Origin: CAVXZE01 sp963766175
Lineage (GTDB): Bacteria > Myxococcota_A > UBA9160 > UBA6930
Assembly (NCBI GenBank): GCA_963766175.1
Contig: CAVXZE010000021.1
Location: 434,001 to 498,000, forward strand
Length of the DNA: 64,000 nucleotides
Direction of reading: 5' to 3'
Shown: positions 58,336-64,000 of the stretch, piece after piece
Position numbering within the stretch: position 1 is the first letter of the stretch
Layout of the letters: each line of letters opens with the position of its first letter
Position numbers and translations under genes: made by a program
Notes under the pieces: model-generated
Told to the model about the DNA's origin: nothing
Databases searched by the model: none
Seen by the model: only the letters and a program-made list of their open reading frames with translations

Positions 58336-58714
58336 TTAGCGAAGCCAGAGAATGTTGATGGTGCAATGCGAAAGATATGGCCTGGTGTTGTCGCAGAAAG
58401 GCAATTCGTGGCAAAGGCCGCGGAGCAGCTTCTCTGCGCGATGGCGCCGGGCGTCTCGCTCCTGCCGCAGCCGGTCGGAGACTTCGACGGTGAGCGTGAG
58501 AGAGCGCCGGGTTCGCATCCAGCCAGCCCATAAATAGGCGACTGCCCCGTGCGCCAGGGAAAACACAGCGGTTTCGAAGGCCTCGTGGAACAAGCCCGTG
58601 TTGTTGGGCCAGTCCAACCGGAGGTCTATCGCGCCTCCCATGTCGATCTAGTAGAGCAGCACCGTCAGGATTCCACGGAGCCGTACGTCTCCGGCAGGCG
58701 ACGTAGACTCCATG
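58336..58714 (-). pseudogene. Broken LuxR-type regulator, N-terminal part with in-frame stop
   Basis: From ATG 58714 the frame reads MESTSPAGDVRLRGILTVLL, then meets TAG at 58651-58649, and continues in the same frame as DMGGAIDLRLDWPNNTGLFH and AYLWAGWMRTRRSLTLTVEV. This is the layout of LuxR-family regulators that start with two membrane helices and a coiled coil. The DNA-binding domain that should follow is missing, and similarity fades at about 58390. The gene is thus damaged twice. A TAG is not a selenocysteine codon, and I see no sign of suppression. Confidence 0.6.
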
Positions 58715-59182
58715 CAAATTCCTTTCTGCGACCGGGACTTACAGTTTCCGGCATTTGTCGGACGGATGGGAGCGCCGAAAGCCACAATTCTCGGGCACTG
58801 CGTGGTTCGATCTCGTACACGTCCTCGTCGTCATGCCAGTCTCCACGCGTCGCATTATCGTGATCAGCGTCACAACGAGCCCGACCCTCGACTGGTTGAT
58901 GCAGCAGATTCGCGCCTTGAGCTGATCGAGCCTGTGGCGGGACTTTCTCACCTTGTTCCCGGACTAAAGCGGATCGACAAAGACTGGTCGTTACGGTCCG
59001 AGTCGCACGACTGCTCGCCGGTCCGTCGCGGATGAGATTTCCGCGGGGTAGGGGTCGGCGTCACACCCGTATCGGCAGGCTCGACAATCAGGGCATACCA
59101 CAGAAAAGCTCAATGAATCCCGGGGCGTCGCAGCTGCAACGCCTCCACTTCAGAATGTCCCGAAACGCAGCAGGGCGAAGCT
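58715..59182. other. Intergenic region with no supported gene
   Basis: The 468 bases between the broken regulator and the diheme cytochrome hold only short frames on both strands, with no recognisable protein motif. GC content looks lower than in the coding regions. I see no clear repeats or promoter. It may be debris of the same erosion that removed the regulator's 3' half. Confidence 0.5.
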
Positions 59183-59710
59183 TCAGTCGTCATCCCAGCG
59201 GCGCCAGCTTCCGTTCGGACCCGGGAACCGGAGGCCGTCGTCGTCATCGTAGCGACCGCGCTCGGCCTCCGTATGGCAGACTTCGCATTGCCCCTTGAAG
59301 TCGACCCGCGGGTCGGCCCAGACGCGATCCGGAAGCTCCCGGTGATTCCTCCGCCAGCGGGGTGTCTCGGTGATGCGGATCGGGGCATCATCGCGGCCGA
59401 GGCCCTTCATGAACTTGCGCCCCCTCTTCTTATTGCCGCGGTCGGCGGCGTGATCGAGGAGGTAGCCCAGCACCTCGCTCCTCGTCTCGTCATCGAGGCT
59501 CAGTTCCTCGCCGAAGTGATCAGCGAGCCCGTCCATCAGCTTTCGCCAGGATCGCTGCGGCAGCATTTGCGGCTGATACGCCAGGTGGCAGTCGCTGCAC
59601 TCGTAAAGCACCGTTTCGTTGGCGACCTTCGGAAATGTCCCGTCGGCGAGCGCGGGTGTCGCGGCGCCGGCCGCGACGATCAAGCATCTGGCGAGCAAGC
59701 TCCTGGACAT
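59183..59710 (-). CDS. Diheme cytochrome c (DHC type)
   Basis: A 175-residue periplasmic protein. The signal peptide (1-22) ends in PALA. Two heme c sites are present, YECSDCHLAYQPQMLPQRSW near residue 37 and CEVCHTEAERGRYDDDD near 144. The first, with AYQPQMLPQRSWRKLM after it, matches the diheme cytochrome c family (PF09626), which is found near b-type cytochromes and oxygen- or sulfur-linked electron transfer. No b-type partner is visible here. The protein is complete, in contrast to its damaged neighbours. Confidence 0.88.
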   Translation of the reverse strand: MSRSLLARCLIVAAGAATPALADGTFPKVANETVLYECSDCHLAYQPQMLPQRSWRKLMDGLADHFGEELSLDDETRSEVLGYLLDHAADRGNKKRGRKFMKGLGRDDAPIRITETPRWRRNHRELPDRVWADPRVDFKGQCEVCHTEAERGRYDDDDGLRFPGPNGSWRRWDDD

Positions 59711-59924
59711 CTTCTGCTGCTCCTATCGGCGGATCAAATGGGGCAACCTCCCATTTTCCGTCTTCTTGAGGAACTTCTTGTCGCTCCGACCTTTAGACTC
59801 CCGACGCGGAGAATTGGGTTACGCTTGAGGTTGGCTCGGCCGGGCCGAGACGAATTGGAGAATCGTCAACCCTACGATCATCGATGTCGCCGCGGCCGGA
59901 AAGATAGATCGATAGCTCTCCCGG

Positions 59925-60485
59925 TCAAACACTGGGAACCCCCCGCCATTGTTCAGCTTCTCCGATCGCCGGCCCGATGGGGCTACGCGGCACGCCCGGG
60001 CCATGGGCGCCCAGCTCCACTAACTTGATAACCGGGGGCCCCGTAGGTGTTGGGCGGCGCACTGCATGCCCAGCAAGCTTCTTGGACGCCAGCCAGGCAG
60101 AGACGGACTCATCGACACGGTTCGCTGACCAAAACCACCAACATCGGAAGAGTAAGTGTAGAGTTCGGTTGGCGTAGACTTTGCGTGCAATCCACCGGTC
60201 GAACTGAGCATCCATCCAGCTGTTGGCGAACGACTGTATCAGGTCGAGCCTTTCGGCCTGTGGACCATCGGCCGGCAATGCGCGGTAAGACGCCAATGAG
60301 TCTACGGCGATTAGCAGAGTCATTGGGCTAGTGGGAGTCTTGAGTTCAGGGACGCTGGGAGCCAGAATCGCAAAGTTGTTTCGCATCGCAGCAAGGATGC
60401 TCTGCGACTTTTCTTCGCCGAACCGCGGTGTCACAACCGGTTTGGCAAACCCCACCGCTCGGGAGATCTGCTTCTCTGAGACCAT
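59925..60485 (-). CDS. Hypothetical protein, C-terminus doubtful
   Basis: A 186-residue open frame that I do not recognise. The first ~130 residues look protein-like, with MTLLIAVDSLASYRALPADG and FANSWMDAQFDRWIARKVYA. The last ~55 are rich in Pro and Gly and may be read in the wrong frame after a change. A different frame just downstream (to 59819) holds a hydrophobic stretch, but no join could be supported. Expression is uncertain. It lies 39 bases from the TetR gene in the same direction. Confidence 0.4.
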   Translation of the reverse strand: MVSEKQISRAVGFAKPVVTPRFGEEKSQSILAAMRNNFAILAPSVPELKTPTSPMTLLIAVDSLASYRALPADGPQAERLDLIQSFANSWMDAQFDRWIARKVYANRTLHLLFRCWWFWSANRVDESVSAWLASKKLAGHAVRRPTPTGPPVIKLVELGAHGPGVPRSPIGPAIGEAEQWRGVPSV

Positions 60486-60524
60486 CTACCTCTCAATCCC
60501 TTGACGATAGGTTGATGATTCTCC

Positions 60525-61190
60525 CTACACGCCTGGCCTGCGCGTGAGATAGGCCTCGAGCATGGCGACGAGCTCGATTGCGAACTGGCGGCGCGAGACC
60601 CTCGACGGCGGATGAGCGACGAAGCGGTTCGTCAGATCTTCGACGGCATGCACCGTCATGTAGGCCGCTGGCTCCAGCCTGCGTCGTGGTAGATTGGTGT
60701 GGCTCCGGAGAAGCTTGACGATGGCTTGCACCGCGGACGTCTCCGCCCGGAGCAGTTGCTCCTCGAGACGCGGGGGGCGAGGCACCTCCTCGAGCAGCAG
60801 ATGTTGCAGGCGTGGCCCCCCTGTGTGTAGCTCCAGCATCCCCTCCACGAACATCCGCAGGGTCCCGCCCAGGTCTCGCCGCGGCGCGCGCGCCCGATGG
60901 AGGAGTTCTTCGAACATGCGCGTTCCCCGCTGGATGTGCCGCTCGAGGAGCAACACGGCCAGCGCATCCTTGTTGGGGAAATACTGGTAGATAGTTCCGA
61001 TCGAAACACCGGCGCGCTCAGCGATGCGGTTGGTGGTGCCCGCTGCGTAGCCCACCTTTTCGAATACCTGAGCAGCGGCCGCCAGGATGCACTCGATGGT
61101 GGCGCGGGATCGGTCCTGAGCCGGCGTCTTTCGCGGGTCCAGGCGGGATCCGTGCGACGACCTGGACGGGCCTGAAACGCGAGTAGCCAT
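60525..61190 (-). CDS. TetR-family transcriptional regulator
   Basis: A 221-residue repressor-type protein. The N-terminal helix-turn-helix is clear: IECILAAAAQVFEKVGYAAG and NRIAERAGVSIGTIYQYFPN, followed by KDALAVLLLERH. The C-terminal ligand domain is of the TetR_C type with charged helices. It is divergent from the membrane methyltransferase-like gene at 61305, and the 114 bases between them are the likely operator site. Its ligand is unknown. Confidence 0.9.
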   Translation of the reverse strand: MATRVSGPSRSSHGSRLDPRKTPAQDRSRATIECILAAAAQVFEKVGYAAGTTNRIAERAGVSIGTIYQYFPNKDALAVLLLERHIQRGTRMFEELLHRARAPRRDLGGTLRMFVEGMLELHTGGPRLQHLLLEEVPRPPRLEEQLLRAETSAVQAIVKLLRSHTNLPRRRLEPAAYMTVHAVEDLTNRFVAHPPSRVSRRQFAIELVAMLEAYLTRRPGV

Positions 61191-61304
61191 AACCTGAGTA
61201 ATTATTCATAATTTGACCCTCATGGCAAGGCCGATCTCGCGTGAGTCCCGCGGAGGGCCGCGGCAGGCCGCGACCCCCTAGCCGGTGATTCGAGGTCTCG
61301 AACG

Positions 61305-61943
61305 GTGTCACTCTACTGGGTCGTCCGTCTCGGGTTGGCAGTCGTCTTGTTCGCGATCGTCGGTACTTCGCGCCTGCTGCTCAGCAACCGGGAGAAGTAC
61401 CAGAGAATCCTCGAGAACACGTGTCTCGCGATTCTCGACGTCGTCGCGTACAACGCGTGCTGCTACCTGCTGGTGGCATTCCCTGCCGATCCGAGCGTTG
61501 TCACCACCCCGTCGATCTTGGCGGCGCCAGCCGTGGTTCTCGGACTCCGGATGTTGGGGGGTGCCTCGCTCCTCGCGGGCGCCTCTCTGATCCTGGCGAC
61601 GGCGCTGAAGCGACGAGTGATCGGCGGACAGGACACCAAGGAGGGGTTGATCACCTCGGGGGTCTATCGGTTTGCCCGGCACCCCATCTACCTGGGCATC
61701 GTGCTGATCTCGCTGTCGCTGGCTCTCATGACCGTGAATGTCGACGGGATGATGGTCCTTCCGCTGGTATTCCTCGCCAACTTTCTTCAGTCGGAAGTCG
61801 AAGAGAAGTACGACGTCGGCGAGCGATTCCGGGAGGAGTACGAGGCATATCGGCGCACCACGCCCAGGTTCGGGCCTCGGAGGCTCTGGTTCGCGCTTGC
61901 AGGCGGAGTGGTCGCGGTCCTGGCTTTCGGGTCACTAGCGTAG
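61305..61943 (+). CDS. Isoprenylcysteine methyltransferase-like (ICMT/PEMT fold) membrane protein
   Basis: A 212-residue membrane protein with about five helices. The SAM-binding signature of the ICMT/PEMT group is ITSGVYRFARHPIYLGIVLI, followed by EEKYDVGERFREEYEAYRRT, with the C-terminal Glu pair that holds SAM. The start is a GTG at 61305. Such small enzymes methylate lipids or small lipophilic compounds in many bacteria. The divergent TetR gene probably controls it. It ends just before the tRNA remnant. Confidence 0.84.
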   Translation: MSLYWVVRLGLAVVLFAIVGTSRLLLSNREKYQRILENTCLAILDVVAYNACCYLLVAFPADPSVVTTPSILAAPAVVLGLRMLGGASLLAGASLILATALKRRVIGGQDTKEGLITSGVYRFARHPIYLGIVLISLSLALMTVNVDGMMVLPLVFLANFLQSEVEEKYDVGERFREEYEAYRRTTPRFGPRRLWFALAGGVVAVLAFGSLA

Positions 61944-61960
61944 GGTTGTATCGGCTGCCG

Positions 61961-62000
61961 AATGAGCTGGTCGGCGGTTCGAGTCCGCCCGTCGGCTCCA
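61961..62000 (+). tRNA. 3' remnant of a tRNA-Thr-like gene (possible attachment site)
   Basis: The 40 bases contain an intact T arm (GGCGG, loop TTCGAGT, CCGCC) and then the acceptor 3' strand CGTCGGC, discriminator T and CCA. They match the 3' half of bacterial tRNA-Thr(UGU) as I know it, from the 3' side of the anticodon stem onward. The 5' half is absent: the preceding bases do not form a D arm or the acceptor 5' strand GCCGACG. A 3' tRNA piece of this kind is what integrating elements leave as an att site. Misread peptides from this stretch in both strands should be ignored. Confidence 0.6.
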
Positions 62001-62410
62001 AGACCCTCCAATAAGCGGAAGCTTACGGAGGCACCGAAGAGGCTTCGCGTGCCTCGGATTTTCCTGTCCGCACTGTGTCCGGATTCTCGGCGATTCGCAG
62101 AACAGCCGGAAGCCCGCATCGCAGGCCTTTCTGCCCATGCTTCTCCCCATCGTTGGCCAGTCTTTCTGCTCGGCTTCGGGCCGAAATGAGCTTGTTGACC
62201 GCGACACCGGGGGATGAGGCCTGCCGGAGTGGCTGGGTTCCTTGTTCTAATGCTCTGCTGGGCGGCGGCCTACCTCGTCGGCAAAGATCACAAGGAGGCG
62301 GCCGAACTCCGTCCAGCCTCCGATGATTTCCCCGTCAATCTCGATCTCATCGGCTTTCCCATGGATGGGCTCCGCAACCACATCGGCAATTTGCCGCAGG
62401 CCTCTCCCTG
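62001..62410. other. Region between tRNA remnant and ferredoxin gene
   Basis: No gene start can be supported. On the - strand a frame ending at 62247 reads ADVVAEPIHGKADEIEIDGE and GGWTEFGRLLVIFADEVGRR with coding-like codon choice. It follows on from the ferredoxin gene but in another frame. It might be the rest of that gene after a frameshift, or a separate remnant. Confidence 0.35.
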
Positions 62411-62824
62411 TCAGGGCACCACTTCGCTTGCCCTCGGCACCCTTCGGACGGCGACTTCGCGTGAGTCCTCGGTCTTCCCCTTGCTGCTCTTGCTCTGATG
62501 CGCTGGTCCGAACTGCCGCTTCTCGCAAGTGGGGCAGGCTTCCCCTCTCACCGTCGGAATGACCTCTTCGCAAACGACGGACGAGCTCAGTGCAACCTTG
62601 GCAACGATCCGCGACGCGCCCCCGGCGATGTCGGCAAGATCGAAGTGTTCGTCGAACTCGATCAGGGGGCACGCCTCGTGGCAGAGGCCGCAGTTCGTGC
62701 AGGCGGAACCATCGAAATGGAGCCGGTAGTGCTTCCGGTTCTCTGATTCCCCAGAAATTGCCCCCGTCGGACAGACGCGAGCGCACACACCGCAAGCTGA
62801 GCACTCTCCCTCGCGAACTCTCAT
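62411..62824 (-). CDS. Two-[4Fe-4S] ferredoxin with extra CxxC, possibly frameshifted at the end
   Basis: A 137-residue protein. Two 4Fe-4S sites are clear: CSACGVCARVCPTGAISGES and CTNCGLCHEACPLIEFDEHF. A third pair, EACPTCEKRQF, may bind another metal. Bacterial ferredoxins of this type pass electrons to dehydrogenases or oxidoreductases; no partner is adjacent. The frame stops at TGA 62413-62411, and coding-like sequence goes on in another frame to 62247, so the gene may be truncated. I do not treat this TGA as selenocysteine, because the continuation in the same frame is not protein-like. Confidence 0.75.
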   Translation of the reverse strand: MRVREGECSACGVCARVCPTGAISGESENRKHYRLHFDGSACTNCGLCHEACPLIEFDEHFDLADIAGGASRIVAKVALSSSVVCEEVIPTVRGEACPTCEKRQFGPAHQSKSSKGKTEDSREVAVRRVPRASEVVP

Positions 62825-63133
62825 CGTTCCCCATGGGAACTCTCGCCGATACGCCAGCTACCTGGCGCGGTAGAGTTTCGCGCGCCTCGGCCATGCTGTG
62901 GAGGTGACCTGCCCCCCGCCCCTGACAGCAGCTTTGACAGCAACCCGGGATAATGCGCGTCCCGGGTCTGGCCGCCGGGGCAGCGCGGGGATGCGGAGTC
63001 TGCCGCTTGCCCCTGCCTCCGCTTCATCGGGGGACATCCGTCAGCCTCGGCGGTCTCTTGGGCGGCCCAGCTACTGGAGTCGGAAGTAGCGGCCCTGGCT
63101 GATCGGCCTCGCCTCGATATGGGCAAGCTCGAA
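62825..63133. other. Intergenic region, nothing supported
   Basis: The 309 bases between the ferredoxin start and the frameshifted gene contain no motif-bearing frame on either strand and no clear repeat. They should hold the ferredoxin's promoter, but I cannot point to it. Confidence 0.5.
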
Positions 63134-63417
63134 CTAAGGCGGAGACACGGCCGTGGGCTGGGGGCATCCTGGCAGCCCGATATGCAAAAGGACGTCCCGA
63201 ATTTGCTCCGGTCCATCTGAAAGCCGCCCCAGGATGAACTCAAGATTCGATGCGAGGAAGCTAGTCGGACGTGCGAGTACTCGTTGAGGGGCCTATAAAT
63301 CACGAGCACGCTCTTCGGAGAAGATCGATCAGAGAGCTGGCTCAGTAGGTCTGGCAGCCGTTGTGTCAGTACCCAATAGGTCAGCGGATCTTCACCGTAG
63401 GAGAGAACTTCAGGCAT
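63134..63417 (-). pseudogene. Frameshifted small gene of unknown function
   Basis: From ATG 63417 the - strand reads MPEVLSYGEDPLTYWVLTQR and on to YRPLNEYSHVRLASS. Near 63255-63265 the protein-like sequence moves to another frame and goes on as NLEFILGRLSDGPEQIRDVL and LHIGLPGCPQPTAVSPP, ending at TAG (63136-63134). The two parts together would be about 94 residues. The 284-base span is not a multiple of three, in line with a single-base change. I do not recognise the family. A sequencing error is an alternative to a real mutation. Confidence 0.4.
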
Positions 63418-63693
63418 CGAGTCCTCGCTCGCGCCACCCAACCGCGACCCCCTGAGCTGTGGCTGGTATCGAGCCTATCACGGGCGATTCACACCGGGGG
63501 AACCTGACCAACGCAGAGGTCGATCGAGCAAGACGCTCAGGGGGCTACGGGGCGAGGATTCATGAGGTGGCCTCTACTTTCCGGTCAGACGAAAGAGACG
63601 CGAGCCCGAACCGGTCAGAGAAGAACGCTCGAAGCTCCTGTGAGGCACTTCCGGCTAGACGCAATCGCGGGCGGAAAAGGATATCCTGCGCCC
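63418..63693. other. Intergenic region upstream of the beta-lactamase-fold gene
   Basis: No supported gene. It should carry the promoters of the divergent small gene and the hydrolase. GCGGAAAAGGATATCC lies just before the hydrolase start, and AAAAGG there may be its ribosome binding site. Confidence 0.4.
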
Positions 63694-64000
63694 ATGGCCA
63701 CTCCCCACGCCTTCGCGGCGTCACCCGAAGAGGTTGGTGTCGATTCGCGCAAGCTCGAGGCCCTGTTTGCACGAGCCGAGCGCGAGGTACGCCAAGGGCA
63801 CCTGAACTCGATGCAGATCGCAGTCGCGCGCCGCGGCCTGATCGCGGATATGCGCTCGCTGGGCCGCGTGGGCACCGTACCCGCCACGAGCGAGACACTG
63901 TACGTGGTCTTCTCCTGCACCAAGGTCGTGACATCGGCGGCCGCCTGGCTGCTGCTGCAGGATGGCAAGCTCCGGCTCGACGAGCGCGTGGCGGAACTGA
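63694..64000 (+). CDS. Beta-lactamase/esterase-fold serine hydrolase, 3' end outside window
   Basis: The first 102 codons of a class C beta-lactamase-fold protein. It starts MATPHAFAASPEEVGVDSRK, and ETLYVVFSCTKVVTSAAAWL contains the SxxK catalytic motif (Ser-Cys-Thr-Lys) at about residue 80. LLQDGKLRLDERVAEL follows as in this family. Members are esterases, carboxypeptidases or lactonases; few are true beta-lactamases. The next motif (YxN) lies beyond the window edge. There is no signal peptide, so a cytoplasmic esterase is more likely than a lactamase. AAAAGG is upstream of the ATG. Confidence 0.85.
   Translation, partial: MATPHAFAASPEEVGVDSRKLEALFARAEREVRQGHLNSMQIAVARRGLIADMRSLGRVGTVPATSETLYVVFSCTKVVTSAAAWLLLQDGKLRLDERVAEL

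Noticed and set aside
61726..62119. - strand peptides over the tRNA remnant
   Set aside because: Peptides like GGLEPPTSS are well-known false translations of tRNA T arms; there is no gene there.
62411..62413. Reading the TGA of the ferredoxin gene as a second selenocysteine
   Set aside because: The same-frame continuation is not protein-like and no SECIS-like hairpin was seen; the coding-like part lies in another frame.
1..64000. CRISPR arrays, rRNA genes, complete insertion sequences
   Set aside because: No regularly spaced repeats, rRNA stretches or transposase motifs were found on reading the window.

Overview
The window is GC-rich DNA from a Gram-negative bacterium. LolA-, LpxL- and BamE-like proteins, lipoproteins and an MMPL exporter imply an outer membrane. 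Coding is dense, and long overlapping operons are common. The organism makes selenoproteins, because its own selD carries an in-frame UGA. It also has a nickel superoxide dismutase, cytochrome c peroxidase and a diheme cytochrome c. The mix suggests an uncultured deltaproteobacterial-type lineage (Myxococcota, Desulfobacterota or Binatota-like), but this is an inference from gene content only.

Layout. 1-998: selD (-), cut by the window edge. 1231-6269: a + operon with an alpha-beta fused 2-oxoacid dehydrogenase E1, its E2, and two PlsC-type acyltransferases. 6274-34506: the centrepiece, a ~28 kb aryl-polyene-like biosynthetic cluster in two divergent arms. The - arm (27139 to 6274, 20 genes, mostly touching or overlapping) holds three active ketosynthases, two ketosynthase-like partners without the catalytic Cys, two ACPs, a ketoreductase, an ApeI-like dehydratase, a thioesterase, a CrtI-like flavoenzyme, a GT2-DUF2062 protein, an LpxL-like acyltransferase, an MMPL exporter, a LolA-like protein, a lipoprotein and four radical SAM proteins. 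The + arm (27313 to 34506) holds a third ACP, a condensation-type acyltransferase, a second flavoenzyme, an acyl/aryl-CoA ligase and two more B12-type radical SAM proteins. In total there are six radical SAM proteins. One is a fusion of a radical SAM/SPASM-like protein with an ApeP-type dehydratase. Ordinary aryl polyene clusters are not known for this enzyme set. My inference is an iterative type II system that builds a polyene chain, modifies it by radical chemistry and places it in the outer membrane.

34626-41862: a BamE-like lipoprotein, an APH-type kinase, leuA behind a candidate leucine attenuator, a cytochrome c peroxidase divergent from sodN, and an M24 peptidase-like gene. 41875-56451: metabolic genes in small divergent units. 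They include an epimerase, a class III aminotransferase, a CoA ligase, a sialidase-fold protein, two lipoprotein-like methyltransferases, an ATC-hydrolase-family protein, a fumarate-reductase-like flavoprotein with a 2Fe-2S partner, a DAO-type oxidase, an ornithine-cyclodeaminase-family protein, an APC permease, an SDR and a GFA-fold protein. 56464-64000: a looser, partly eroded region. It has a PAS histidine kinase, broken genes (one a LuxR-type regulator with an internal stop), a diheme cytochrome c, a TetR regulator, a 3' remnant of a tRNA-Thr-like gene that may be an old attachment site, a ferredoxin and the start of a beta-lactamase-fold hydrolase.

All calls come from reading the sequence. 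No database search, alignment or folding program was run.
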